Shown here: piece by piece, positions 1 to 12,446 of the stretch
Layout: the number at the start of each line of letters is the position of its first letter
Numbering within the stretch: the stretch's first letter is position 1
Source of the DNA: Dryas octopetala
Taxonomy: Eukaryota > Streptophyta > Magnoliopsida > Rosales > Rosaceae
Direction of reading: 5' to 3'
NCBI GenBank assembly: GCA_963921425.1
Contig: OY992832.1
Coordinates: 19,628,835-19,692,834, forward strand
DNA length: 64,000 bases
The notes under the pieces: model-generated
What the model saw: the letters and a program-made list of their open reading frames with translations, nothing else
What the model was told of the DNA's origin: nothing
Databases searched by the model: none
Made by a program: the position numbers and the translations under genes

Positions 1-228
1 TAAAATAAAATTATTCAATATCGTCCGAACTGTATATGAATTGATGACTTTTCCCTTTATCCATTCTAGAATTTATTTCCTTTTTCTGTTTTTATTAAAT
101 TGTTAAAAGAGTGATTCCTTTGGTTAAACACTGTTCCAAGTAAAGCCAACTATTGTTTGCCGGCCTAAAAGTCAATACATGCTCAATACATGCTGTACTC
201 TCTTCAATTCTTTGAGATCGTATGCTTG

Positions 229-236
229 TATATATG
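229..236 (+). promoter_or_regulatory. TATA box of S28 peptidase copy 1
   Basis: A TATATAT stretch lies about 85 bp upstream of the chosen ATG at 318. The same arrangement (TATA box, then a conserved GTGCTTAGTA-like stretch, then the ATG) precedes copy 2 at 6825, so the duplicated unit includes the core promoter. The remaining upstream sequence (1-228) is AT-rich and holds no other recognisable feature. Confidence 0.55.
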
Positions 237-317
237 GCTGTGCATGCTTAGTACCACCACCACAATTGAAAACACAACTTGAATCCTTCAAAGCATTTTC
301 AGCTACAAAACCTTGCC

Positions 318-3300
318 ATGAACCCACTTACACTTTCACTACAATGCCTTGTACTAATTTTTCTGTTTGTGATCACAACCTCTGTTTCTGCTACACCTCT
401 AAACAAAATTCCAAGGCTGAGTCCAACTGGAGGAACATTTGTACATGGAAATTATGTACATGACCATCCCCAAGCTTTGTCTGCATTTGATCCAATAGAC
501 TTTGAAACATTTTATTACACCCAGACACTTGACCATTTCAACTTTAGGACTGAGAGCTTCACTACCTTTCAACAAAGATATTTTATCAATTCCAAGCATT
601 GGGGTGGCTCCAATATTAGTGCACCAATTTTTGCTTACTTTGGCGCAGAAGAATCATTGGATAATGATCTACCTATCATTGGATTTCTCAGCGAAAACGC
701 CATTCAATTTCAAGCTCTCCAGATTTATATCGAGGTATGTATATGAAAGAACTTTAACATTGTCATCAGTGTTTTTAGACGCAAAAACATGACGCGAGGC
801 GTTTTAGTCATAGAAGGCGAGGCGTAAGCCTCGAAGCGTTAAGGCGTAAGCTTTTCGGGACATATTTTTTATAATAAAAAAATTATAAATATATATATAA
901 ACATATATAAATAGGTAAATATATATATATATATATACAGGCTCCTTCTATTGAGGTATACCTTAACTTATCTATGTTGAGGTATACCTTGTTGGGGCCC
1001 ACACGAGTCGTTTTGTGTCGATCCGAACCGTTCATTTTTTACATCTCCATTGATAGATCATCTTTGCAAAAAATTAGCTAAATCGGAAATCATTTGCTTA
1101 TCTAACTTTGATCAAATAAATGGACGAACCAAATATTTTCGATGAAACCGTCCATTTGTTTTATCAAAGTTAGATAGACAAATAATTTCTGATTTGATTA
1201 ATTTTTTGCAAGGATGATCTATTAATGAAGATGATCCTTGCGAACGGCTCGGATCAACACAGAACCACTCATGTGGGCCCCAACAAGATCATACCTCAAC
1301 ATAATAAGTTGAGATATACCTCAATAGAAGGAGCATGTACATATATATATAAAAGTATATATATAGAACATAAGACCCAAAATTCAAAAAAACTAACTAA
1401 AAAATAAATTAAAAAACAAATTATTAAATATGATTCGAACACAAGACCAAGTAAAGAAGCAGTGCCTTATCCACTAGACCACCGAACTCTAATATGTTAC
1501 TGTCCCATAAATATATTTATACCTATACTAGCTAATATTATTTAAGATATTAGGTTAACTTATTAAAGGGAGAGGCTCTGTTGCCGATGAAAAAGTGTGC
1601 GGATGAATGATGGTGTAAAATCTTGGCCATTAAATTTAATGAATGGCTTAGATTAAAAAATACAAAACTTAATTTTTTTTCCCCTCACCCGTCACACCCC
1701 CTCCCTTTCTCTTTCTGTTTTCTTCTTCTTGCGACCTCACCCAGTAACCCCATTTCTCTTTCTTTTTTCTTCTTTTTTCTCTTTCTTTTTTCTTCTTCTT
1801 CTTCTCGCGACCTCACCCTCTCTTTGATATTTATTTTCTCCGGCATCCTTCCTTCTCTCTCTCTCGGCGTCTGGGGTGGTGAATGGTCAAGACACCGTTG
1901 GACAAATCCTCGATTCTCCCTCGTCGTTGATCGGATGAACAAATTGAGGGCACCAATGGACTCACCGTGGCCTGAGAAAGAAAACCTAGTGGTCACCGCC
2001 TTAATTCCGCTGGAGAACGGCCGATCGACACCAAGGCGATTGGTTCTGTTTTTGTTTGATTCTGCCGGAGAACAAATCCTGCGACGCCGTGCGCTATTGG
2101 CCGTCGCCTCGCCCTAAAGCGCGCCTCAAGGCGCGCCTGAGGCGCGTTTTTAAAAACACTGATTGTCATACTTATATGTATGGAATTAATGCTCTGTTAC
2201 TAGACAGTTTAATATATTATGTTGTCAAACTGTAAATCTGAACATATGTTTATTTTTCTCATCAGCACCGTTACTATGGTGAATCGATCCCATTCGGGTC
2301 AAGGGAAGAAGCAATGAAAAATGCAAGCACTCTTGGGTACTTCAACTCAGCTCAAGCTATAGCAGATTATGCAGAGATCCTCATACATATAAAGCAGAAA
2401 CTACATGCTGAGCATTCTCCGGTCATTGTTATTGGAGGATCATATGGTGGAAGTGAGTGACTATATATATAGAATTTCCTTTACAACTGTTACATTAATT
2501 TAATTAATTACATGTAACTTGTTGTCCATGTTTTTATATTTTTCCTTTGATTTAGTACTTTTCTTGTTTGATATATGCAGTGCTTGCTTCATGGTTTCGG
2601 CTAAAATACCCCCATGTTGCTCTTGGAGCTCTGGCCTCATCAGCTCCAATTCTCTACTTTGATAACATTGTTGCACCAGAAAATGGATACTATTCCATTG
2701 TTACCAAGGATTTTCGAGTAATATTATATATCTTTTTCTTTGTTTTCGTTTTGTTTACATAAGTATAATTCAATCTAAATTATGATTTATGGGCATGCAT
2801 TTGTAGGAAGCCAGTGAGACTTGCTACCAAACCATAAAGAAGTCATGGTCTGAGATTGATAAAATTGCTTCTGGGCCTAATGGTCTCTCAATTCTTAGCC
2901 AGAAATTCCATACTTGCAGGTGCATACAGATAGCAAGACTTGCCATTTTCATGTTCGGATTTAATTAATTACATATATAATCAATAAGAGTTAATTATGA
3001 TGATTAATTCTGTCATTGCTCTTTTGTTTTCTTGTAATTAATTTTCATGAATTGGGATGTTTACATTATAACAATGAGTTAGTTCTGATGGCTTTGTCAT
3101 CATTCTTTTGTTTTTCTTGTATTTAATTAGACCCTTGAGCAAGTCATCTGAGCTGAATGACTTCTTGGAATCAATGTATGCTGGGGCTGCTCAATACGAT
3201 AGTCCACCAAGCTATCCAGTCACTGTGGTCTGTGGTGGCATTGATGGTGCTTCCTCTGGTAATGATACTCTTAACAAAATATTTGCAGGTGTTGTTGCAT

Positions 3301-5778
3301 ATTGGGGAAACGGGTCATGCTATGTCAATCAACCCATATATGAATCTGAAACACCCATATATGAATCTGAAACAGATGTGGGGTGGAGATGGCAGGTAAT
3401 TATATCCAATTTATTTTTCATGTTATCTTTTCGATATTTGTTAGTTTGGTATATATTTTTGGTTTAATTAACAATTTAAATTTTTAGAATCTAGTAATTT
3501 ATTATGATAACAAAGATGGACATATCCAGTAATTATCTGACAAAATCTACCAAACCAACAATTTAAAATTGCACATGAACAATCGTGTAAAGTATGATAG
3601 GCCTACGCGAAGTGGTGTATGTCACTTGACAAAAAGTCTGGCTTTGAGGTCACATTGACTGATTCTGGTTGCTTACGAAATACATCATTTTAGAAGTTAC
3701 CTTTGAAGAAGCACGAGTTCTGGGGCAAAATAAAATAAAGAGAACAAAATAAAAGGAGTTTGTATCAAGTCAAATTTATATCAATAAGTGGTGCGTGCAA
3801 CTTGTACATCCTTTGATTATAAATTTTGAGAAAAAATAAAAAATCTTCAGGACTTAGCTTATCAATCATCAAATAAAAAATTAAATGGTTAAGATGTATC
3901 CTTAATGACTGAGAGACGATAAGATGTATTTTTAATTCTTCATATTTGATCTAACGATTTATATAGAAATCTTCAGCTTTTCAATATGCAGGATGCCTGG
4001 TTTTTAATTGATCTTATATATGGCCTTTCTTTTTCACCTTTTGATCTTATTTATGACATTTTTTTTTTTTTTTTGCACTTTTTGATCTTATTCTTGGCAT
4101 ACTTTAATACTTTAAGTATAAATCATCGAGACATATTCCTTAGTTCTCATGGTTTTGAGTTCTCGATCGTTACTTGGGTAGATTTTAGATTTTAACTCTT
4201 CAATTTTAAATTTTAATTCTATACCCTAAAATATAGAACCATATATCCTAACATGTTGAACTTTGTCAAAACTAGTCTAAAAAATTAAAATATTGTAAAA
4301 AAACTCATTTCTGTTAAAAAACGAATGTTCTGCCGGGAAAATTTATGTACAAATCCTAATAAAATTACATACATATACATATTGAACACTGTACTCATTT
4401 TGTTTTCATCAAAGACTTGGCTATTTTTTTGAAATTTAAAAAATATAATCATCACATAGTATTAAAATAGATAAGATTCAAGCACTACTCGAGGGTGTTT
4501 AAACACAAATTTGGATTATCGATCTTTTGTCATTGTTTTTGCTACCGTGTAATATAAATATAAGAATTATAAATACATATATGTAACCCGGCCTACTCAC
4601 ACGTAAAAAGTTTTATAAACACATTTCATCTTTTACTCTACCTTGGATAATAAATTCATGATTAGAATTAAAAGTCAAGTAAAAATAAATAAATTATCTA
4701 AATTTACTTAAGCATGCACTACTCGAGAGTTATATTTCTAAAATTCTAAAAAAAAATAGCTAATGTCTTAAAAGGGTCTAAATTTTGATTAATTGTCGTT
4801 CTCATATTTTTACATGAAATTTAAAAGTAGATTCAATTGTTGACCATGCATCTTCCCTTTATTGAAATTTGATACTTGCCTGTCGTATGAGTGCTGAGAA
4901 TTGTCATTTATCATAACTAATATATATGAATACAATTGGTGTGTGTATCTAGGCATGTAGTGAGATGGTGATACCCATAGAAGTAACCAACGACACAATG
5001 TTTCCACCTTACACCTTCGACCTAAAAGAATACACCAATTACTGCAAGGGATTGTATGGTGTTCCTCCTCGGCCTCACTGGGTCACTACCTACTATGGAG
5101 GACATGTATGTATGATTTTTAGAATTTAATATTTCAAACAAGTCCTTGTACAATTCATAATTACTTTAATGGCTGCTGATGCTAACAAAATTTTATGCCA
5201 AACATACAGGATATAAAACTTACTCTCCACAGGTTCGGTAGCAACATCATTTTCTCCAATGGGCTAAGAGACCCTTACAGCAGTGGCGGGTAAGCCTGTG
5301 AAAATTACTATATAAAATAAAAAATAAAATAAAACACAAAAATCCTTTATATATGGTCTAACATAATTTTTTTTTTCTTTTTTATGAACTATCATCACAG
5401 GGTGTTGGACAATATATCAGACAGTGTTGTTGCGGTCAAAACAAAGAATGGTATGTATTTGCCAATTAATTCATTATTTTCACAATTAAGAAGGATTTAA
5501 TCCAATAACGAAGCACAAAAACAAAAGACTAGTCAGATAGGCTATTTCAGGAAAGACCTTAAAAAAACATATATATATACCTTAATTCTTTATTATTAAT
5601 ATTAATTAATTAATTAAAATGGATTTATTTTGCAGGGTCTCATTGCTTGGATATACTTAGCGCAGACCATACCGATCCATACTGGTTGGTGAAGCAGCGC
5701 AAAATTGAGGTGAAGATCATCAAAAGATGGATAGCCAAGTACTATGCTGACCTTATTCAGGCCAAGGGGTTCAAGTAA
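318..5778 (+). CDS. S28 serine carboxypeptidase (lysosomal Pro-X carboxypeptidase-like), copy 1
   Basis: Exons: 318-734, 2266-2452, 2581-2717, 2807-2919, 3131-3395, 4953-5105, 5210-5289, 5401-5450, 5636-5778. The sum is 1545 bp, or 514 aa, with all GT-AG introns and an unbroken frame. The family cleaves a C-terminal residue after proline and is vacuolar or secreted. The first ~25 residues form a signal peptide ending near SVSA. The inferred triad is Ser198 (in GGSYGG), Asp445 (in NGLRDPYS) and His470 (in GSHCLD); motif order and length fit S28. An in-frame ATG at 279 exists, but 318 is preferred because it matches the copy 2 start and begins the signal peptide. Exon 5 holds a 21-bp tandem duplication (3333-3353 and 3354-3374) that repeats PIYESET, which copy 2 lacks. 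Intron 1 is enlarged by a hAT element. The substrate is unknown. Confidence 0.9.
941..1334. repeat. Foldback MITE nested in the hAT element
   Basis: The ends GCTCCTTCTATTGAGGTATA and the inverse TATACCTCAATAGAAGGAGC match, and pairing continues inward for more than 150 bp per arm (for example the GGGGCCCACA region near 996 with TGTGGGCCCC near 1272). The element sits in a TA microsatellite, so a target duplication cannot be recognised. Confidence 0.75.
1432..1481 (-). repeat. tRNA-like Pol III promoter remnant
   Basis: On the minus strand a box A-like TGGTCTAGTGG (1471-1481) is followed about 30 bp later by a box B-like GTTCGAATC (1432-1440), the spacing seen in tRNA genes. No matching acceptor stem or clear anticodon arm was found. 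It is more likely a SINE or tRNA relic caught inside the hAT element than a functional tRNA. Confidence 0.4.
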
Positions 5779-6824
5779 TAAATAGTACCACTTCAAACAA
5801 TGATAAGGCCTTTGGAAGAAATCGAATTGGGTATACCCCAACTACAAGTTCATGTCTGGCATATGGAGATCCTTTGCCAAACTAATCCCCATTAATAAGT
5901 TTGGGCCTAATTGTACTATTTCTATATATATATTGGTAGGGCTAACTGCTCAGTGTTAATATATAGTTATAAATAACATTTAAATTAATCTCGATCCCTC
6001 TTCTAGCTACTTGAGTATTTGAGATTGGTGATAACCTAACAAAATTCATCATAAAATAATTAGTACACATTTATGTGCATGCATGCCAAATCACACTTTT
6101 GTACGTATTAGCTACATAAAATTAATTTGGTGATTATTGTGTGAAATCATAATACTATGCACATGGCATGCTAACATTGTGACATGGTGTTATCAATTTA
6201 CTTAAGTTATGCCACATGTACAATCATTAATATTTAAAACTCTAACCCTAAATAATATTTTTTTTAAACTGTACACAACTTATAATTTAATAAGTAGATT
6301 GATAATATCATGTCAATATATATACCACGTATATAGTGTTACAGTTACATACAATAATCACCAAAATATATTGAGACTATTACGGATGTGAGGCTGTGAG
6401 TAGTGCATTACTAGCTGTATATAGTCTAATAGTCTTCACATAGCATAATCATATTGAAAGCAAAGTCTATAAATATAGCTACATGTCAATCTATACAACC
6501 TGTTAGTCTTCACATAGTATATAACCTCACCTCCTCACCCTATAAGTTACATCGACCAATTTATATATAATTTGGTCAATTGGTCACATATATATGAACG
6601 ATGCCTTAACTTTTCCCCATTTTCCACGCAATATTTTCCTTTTTTGTTTTTAATAATTTGTGAAAAAATAGCACTGATTTCTGGTTTTTGCTATGCGCCG
6701 GCCACTACAAGTCAATACATGCGACAATCTCTTCTATTCTTTGAGATTGTGGCATGTATTGACTCACAACTGATCATTTGAAAACTCACATGAAGTGGCA
6801 TGTATTGTGGCATCTCTTCTAGTT
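5779..6824. other. Intergenic: 3' flank of copy 1 and upstream region of copy 2
   Basis: The first ~120 bp resemble the 3' flank of copy 2 (shared stretch near 5790-5880 and 12556-12650). The sequence upstream of copy 2 (about 6620-6760, with CAAGTCAATACATG and TTCTTTGAGAT) resembles that upstream of copy 1 (about 60-240). These shared flanks show that promoter and 3' end were duplicated together. The rest is AT-rich, with no gene seen. Confidence 0.6.
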
Positions 6825-6832
6825 TATATATA
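6825..6832 (+). promoter_or_regulatory. TATA box of S28 peptidase copy 2
   Basis: TATATATA lies about 80 bp upstream of the copy 2 ATG and is positioned like the copy 1 TATA box. Confidence 0.5.
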
Positions 6833-8744
6833 TGGATGTGCTTAGTACAAGATCATTTGAAAACTCACAACTGATCAAACCCTGCAATCATTTTACTACA
6901 AAACCTTTCCATGAACCCACTTACATTTTCACTGCAATGCCTTGTACTAATTTCTCTGTTTGTCACAACCTCTGTTTCTGCTACACCTCTAAACAACATT
7001 CCAAGGCTGAGTCTAATTGGAGGAACATTTGAACATGGCCAACGCAAGGCTCTGTCTGCATTTGATTCAAATGATTTTCAAACATTTTATTACAACCAAA
7101 CACTTGACCATTTCAACTTTAGGCCTGATAGCTATGCTACTTTTCAACAAAGATATGTGATCAATTCCAAGTATTGGGGTGGCTCCAATGTTAGTGCACC
7201 AATATTTGCTTACTTGGGTGCAGAAATATCATTGGACTTGGGCATCCCTCGTGTTGGCTTTCTCAGTGACAACGCCATTCAGTTTCAAGCTCTCCAGATA
7301 TATTTAGAGGTACATACGAAAGAATTTAACATTGGGCGCCGTATTCATTTATATAGGAAACGTTTTATTGACAGACAGTTTAGCATTTTATGTTACATTG
7401 TTAGACTGTAAATCTAAACTACTAATAAGGTGGATTCTTAATTTTCTCATCAGCACCGGTACTACGGGAAATCAATCCCATTTGGATCAAGGGAAGAAGC
7501 ATTCAAAAATGCAAGCACTCTTGGGTACTTCAACTCAGCCCAAGCTCTAGCAGATTATGCAGAGATCCTCATATATATAAAAGAGCAACTAAATGCTGAA
7601 CATTCTCCAGTCATTGTTATTGGTGGATCATATGGTGGAAGTGAGTGATTAATCAACTTTTACAATTGTTACACTGACTAATCAACTTTTTGTTCATGTG
7701 TTTGATTAATTTTCCTTTTTGAATTTCTGTATTTGATGCAGTGCTTGCTTCATGGTTTCGGCTAAAGTATCCCCATGTGGCTCTTGGAGCTCTGGCTTCA
7801 TCAGCTCCAATTCTTTACTTTGATGACATTGTTGCACCAGAAAATGGATTCTACTCCGTTGTCACCAACGATTTTCGAGTAATATATATGTTTTGGTCTT
7901 TAATTTTATTCACATTTAGTGAACAAACTCTTATCAATTATGATTTATGGCATGCATGTGTAGGAAGCCAGTGAGACTTGCTACCAAAACATAAAAATGT
8001 CATGGTCTGAAATTGATGAAACTGCTTCTGGGCCAGATGGTCTCTCAATTCTTAGCCAGAAGTTCCATACTTGCAGGTGCATACAGATAGTAATTTTTCA
8101 TTTTCATGTTGGGAACTTGGGATACATAATTTTGATGAATAGTTTGTCATTACTCTTTTGTTTTCTCGTCATTTTCATGGTAGGAGCTACATAATTCTGA
8201 AGAATATTCTGTCATTAATTGCTCTCTTGTTTTCTTATAATTTTCATGTTGGGATTCACATAATAACGAGAGTTAATTCTGATGATTTTGTCATTTGTTT
8301 TCTTGAAACTTAGTCCCTTGAACGATCCGAATGAGCTGAAGGACTACTTGCATTCAATGTATGTTAGGGCAGCTCAGTACGATAGTCCACCAAGATATCC
8401 AGTGAGTGCAATCTGTGGTGGCATTGATCGATGGAGCTTCTTTTGGAAATGATACTCTTAGCAAATTATTTGCAGGTGTTGTTGCATATAGTGGAAACAG
8501 GTCATGCTATGTTACTGATCAACCCCCAAATTTTGAATCTGAAACACTTGAGGGGTGGAGATGGCAGGTAGTTATCAAATACCATCTATATATTTATCAA
8601 AAGAATAACTTCCTGTAATAGGATAAGTATGGGGCATCACACAATAGAAAGGAGGGTTTGAAATTTGGCACCCATAATTTTTCTCTATTATGTGATGTCA
8701 CATAAGTATCCTCGTTATAGTGAAGTTATTTTCTAGAAAAGTGT

Positions 8745-9470
8745 TAGGATGCCTCAAGAATTGGTGCCTCAATGAAATAAATTAGCATATAAATTAAAAT
8801 ATTTGCCAATCAGATGTTGTATAACCTATTTTATCCTTTTTTAATTTTCTTTATCCTTAACACTAAGAAAACAAAAAAATCTTCATCTTCCTCACTTATC
8901 AGTCCAACCTCATCGTTCAATTGTTGTTGTACACTGATGTTGATCCAAAGCAGAAAAAGACTGTATACAAGTCGATCCAAAGCTCATTTTGGGATCCACT
9001 ACCATACTTTATGCTACTTGCATGCCTGAATGATGGTACCTTTACTGAAACTTTAGTCAACCCTTTCTGATGTGAATGTGATTCAATCCATTGATACCGG
9101 TACGGTATGATCACACCCATTTTTGTCAATCTCTTCATAGCATATCAACAATTTGCTGCACACTGCACAATTTGCTACGTAGGATCAAAATCTATCCAGT
9201 ACGATAAAGCTAAAACACATCCTAACATGCACAAACACAACATCAGTGCATAGCAGCTTTCCAATCTAACATTGTAGAAGGGATTGAAAGGTCCCTAAAT
9301 TCTATAGCAACTGAAGCCCAAAGAGCCAATTGGGCTCGCTAGGGGTAAATAGGTATTTAACTAAAAATTATTTGACAAATAATAATGTGATTTGACAATT
9401 TAAAATAATGTGTATTACTTAAATTTGTCACATCAGATTGAGGCACCACATTCAGGCACAAAATTGAGTC
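8745..9470. repeat. MITE-like element with inverted ends in intron 5 of copy 2
   Basis: The left end (near TGGTGCCTCAATGAAAT, 8763) and right end (near GATTGAGGCACCACATTCAG, 9436) are imperfect inverted copies. The interior holds a stretch (about 8930-9280) with no recognisable coding content. No clear target duplication was found, so the edges are approximate. Confidence 0.45.
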
Positions 9471-9596
9471 CCAAAATTATTTCCATATTCTCTATTTATC
9501 AAAGTAATGCTAAAGAGATCTCAATCATTTTGATATCATATAGAGAGATGTTACATATATAGTACTAAAATGTGTAGTCTCATAGCATTATATTTA

Positions 9597-9989
9597 GAGA
9601 TAATTAAGCTTAGATCTTTTAGAAAAATAGTTTTTAAATGGAGACCGTGGGTGTTTTAAAATTTATAAAAAAATTATTTTAATTCATAATAAAGTCCTTT
9701 TAATTTATAAGAAAATTTTTTTAATTCATAATAAAGTTCTTCCCCAATTTGAAGGGTATTTCCCCCTATTTAAAGGGTATTTTCCCTCATAGAGTGTAGA
9801 ATGGACTTTGTAGAGGCTGCATGTTAGGTTTTAACTCCGAGATTTTGGGCAAAACCTAAAATCTTGGAATTAAAACCTAACATAAAGCTGTCAAAGAAAA
9901 AGAATAAAAGGTCTTAATTAAAAATCCTAAATCACTACCGGTCTTAGTCTAAGAAAGACTTATAAAATAGACTAGATTCTAAGTCTCCC
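9597..9989. mobile_element. Mutator-type MITE, family A copy 1
   Basis: The ends are GAGATAATTAAGCTTAG and CTAAGTCTCCC, with a perfect 9-bp target duplication TTATATTTA (9588-9596 and 9990-9998). A 9-bp duplication indicates Mutator-like transposase mobilisation. The interior has a distinctive GAAGGGTATTT motif and a paired TTAGGTTTTAACTCC / inverse segment. Related copies lie at 46789, 48806 and 50653. Confidence 0.85.
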
Positions 9990-11270
9990 TTATATTTATC
10001 ATATTATCTTTACTCAATTGATTGACTAGAAGGATGCCAAAAACCGTAGACAAAGAGAAAATTTAACTTGCAAATTGGTCAAAAAGATAATTGAGATGGC
10101 AAAAGTAAAGAACCAATTAGAAATGAGATAATGTACACAATTATAATATTGTCTTTAACTATTAAATCCATTATTTAAATTGTTAGTAGAAAGGGATAAT
10201 ATATTTGACATTTTCTTATGTTTTTTTTTTAGAAGACATTTTCTTATGTTTAAGTTGACCATTTAGTTTACATGCTATTGGAGTCTCTTTTTGGTTTGAT
10301 GAAGGTCCTACCTGGCTTATGGACTCTATTGTTAGAGATTGTCATGTAACCTCTATTTCAAATCTTTGTATGCCTCTCAAAATAAAAATAAAAACGTTGA
10401 CCAAGAAAGTTAATAATAGTACTAGTCTCTTGGCCTTGATAGCTAGATATATACATGACATGTTCTAACACTTGGATTAATAACACTAAGTGTCTCTATT
10501 ACAGTCACATTGAAAAATTTCTCCATCAATTGATTTAATTACTTTTTTTTTTCATTTCTCCTTATTAGTTATTATCTTAGTATAATTGTCTTGTATAAAT
10601 AGAGGATTTTGCTCCCTACATAATTCACTAAATGAGAATACAATTAATGTCCATGTTCTATCCAGGCCCAGCACAATATCAATGGATCATGCAATGTGTG
10701 CGAGGATTATGTTTAGCACAACTCTCCTATATAAATAATTTTTAACAGTCACATAGAAAGAAAAAGTATATATATTCATTTCTTGATCATCATCTCCCCT
10801 TTATTGAACTTTGATATATTGCCAATAGATATGATTTTTGATCATTTTATGAAGATAGAAATATTGGTCTGTGAAATTAGACATGTAGTGAGATGGTGAT
10901 GCCCATAGCCAGCACAGGCAACAACACTATGTTTCCACCTTCACATTTCGATCTAGAAAGCTTCATTAACCACTGCAAGGGATTGTATGGTGTCCCTCCT
11001 CGGCCTCATTGGGTTACTACTTACTATGGAGGCCATGTATGTATCATATCATATCATGTGTTTCAATTACTGATCCTTTTGCTTTATAAATAGTTTTATG
11101 CATAATATGGTTGCTAATTAACTAAAATTATGCCAAACAGGATATAAAACAAACTCTCTATAGGTTCGCTACCAACATCATTTTCTCCAATGGGCTACGA
11201 GACCCTTACAGTAGCGGCGGGTAAGCCTATAAAAATTACTTAAAAAAGCAAAAGTATGAACACCCTTTAA

Positions 11271-11586
11271 GTGGTGGAACCAGGATTTAAAACTTGGGTA
11301 GGCTAAATCTCTAAACAATTTTTTTTCTAGTAAAAAAATATATATATAAAATATTTATATAGGAACTTGAAAAAAAAAACCATGAAGATTGTGAAAGTAT
11401 TGGACTAATGGGCTAATGAAAAGTGATTATTGATTGTATTGGGCTCATAATTTTACTTCTATTTTCCTTAAATTTACCCTTTTTAATGAGTTGGGCTTCT
11501 ATATAATATATATTAATATATTTTTTAGCAAAATTCTCGGCTGTGCTATAGGCCTATAGCCAGTCATGCACCTAGTTCCGCCACTG
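11271..11586. mobile_element. hAT-like MITE in intron 7 of copy 2
   Basis: The ends GTGGTGGAACCAGG and CCTAGTTCCGCCACTG are inverted, and CCTTTAA flanks both sides (11264-11270 and 11587-11593). The ends resemble those of the element at 49829 (CA-TGGC-GAG-CC type). The interior is AT-rich and noncoding. Confidence 0.65.
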
Positions 11587-11615
11587 CCTTTAATACATAG
11601 ATTATTATGGCCAAA

Positions 11616-11990
11616 TGCTAGTTACTTTTTCCTTTGTATATTTCTCTTTTACCTTTTTTTGTTTTAATAATTTTCATTTTGTAATGTAGATCGAAACTGT
11701 TCATTTTTAAGATTACTTATTAAATATTATTTCTATAAAAAATTAATTAAATTAAAAATTATTTAATCGTGTAATTGTTATTAAATAAATATACGGTGAA
11801 TTTAACTGTTACCAAAATAGTATATTTATTTGATAATAATTACACGATCAAACGATTTAAAATTTGATTAATTTTTTATAAAAATAATCCTTTAAAAAGT
11901 GATTTAAAAATTAAAATAATTTTTATCATACTACTACACTGTAGAATGAGAATTATACGGGAGAAGATAGAAAAGGAAAAGTAGCTAACA
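11616..11990. repeat. Foldback MITE in intron 7 of copy 2
   Basis: The left end TGCTAGTTACTTTTTCC pairs with the right end GGAAAAGTAGCTAACA, and the interior pairs around a centre near 11795 (for example the GTGTAATTGTTATTAAATAA region with TTATTTGATAATAATTACAC). No target duplication was recognised. Confidence 0.65.
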
Positions 11991-12446
11991 TTCCTCTACT
12001 ATTATTATGATAAACAACATGCATTTAAGACAGTGTTGTACTATATATATGAGACAAGTCTAACATTTTTTTACTTCATGAACTATCATCACAGAGTGTT
12101 GTACAATATATCAGACAGTGTTGTTGCCGTCAATACAAAGAACGGTACTTCCCGCTTGCCAGATTCATTATTTTCACATGGATTTAATCAAAAGAACAAA
12201 AGAATCATGATCCTACGGTTATTTACCAAAGAATTTTAAAACATGTACTCTTTTGTTTTAATTACAATAGTACTTAATTAAATATATTACTACAAAATTA
12301 ATAATGCAGGGTCTCATCGCTTGGATCTAAATCCCGCAAACAAGAGTACTGATCCAGACTGGTTGGTGAAGCAGCGCACAATTGAGGTGGAGATCATCAA
12401 AGGATGGATGGCCAAGTACTATGCTGACCTTCAGGTCAAGGCATGA

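Larger units (their letters stand above)
767..2161. mobile_element. Non-autonomous hAT element in intron 1 of copy 1
   Basis: The element begins CAGTGTTTTTAGACGC and ends with the inverted equivalent GCGTTTTTAAAAACACTG. It is flanked by a perfect 8-bp target duplication ATTGTCAT (759-766 and 2162-2169), which is diagnostic of hAT. It is 1395 bp long. No hAT transposase reading frame is visible. The termini are GCG/CGC-rich. The interior holds a nested foldback (941-1334), a tRNA-like Pol III box pair and a CT-rich segment of unknown origin (about 1670-2115). The corresponding intron of copy 2 is only 144 bp and lacks the element, so the insertion is younger than the gene duplication. Confidence 0.9.
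6911..12446 (+). pseudogene. S28 serine carboxypeptidase, copy 2, frameshifted in exon 5
   Basis: The exons match copy 1 one for one: 6911-7309, 7454-7640, 7742-7878, 7964-8076, 8314-8567, 10881-11036, 11141-11220, 12095-12144, 12310-12446. Signal peptide, GGSYGG serine motif, RDPYS aspartate motif and GSHRLD histidine motif are all still encoded. In exon 5 four extra bases (CGAT repeated at about 8427-8432) after the GGID codons shift the frame and produce a TGA at 8450-8452. The product would stop after the nucleophile but before Asp and His. The frame downstream of the insertion is otherwise clean, so the lesion is recent, a polymorphism or an assembly error. Intron 5 (2.3 kb) and intron 7 carry several MITEs absent from copy 1. 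A truncated protein from this gene would probably be inactive. Confidence 0.85.

Noticed and set aside
1432..1481. A functional tRNA gene on the minus strand
   Set aside because: Box A and B are present, but no acceptor stem pairing or anticodon loop could be drawn.
1623..2117. 164-codon plus-strand frame inside the hAT element
   Set aside because: CT-rich, Phe/Ser-rich translation with no family resemblance, overlapped by an antisense frame of similar length; likely compositional.
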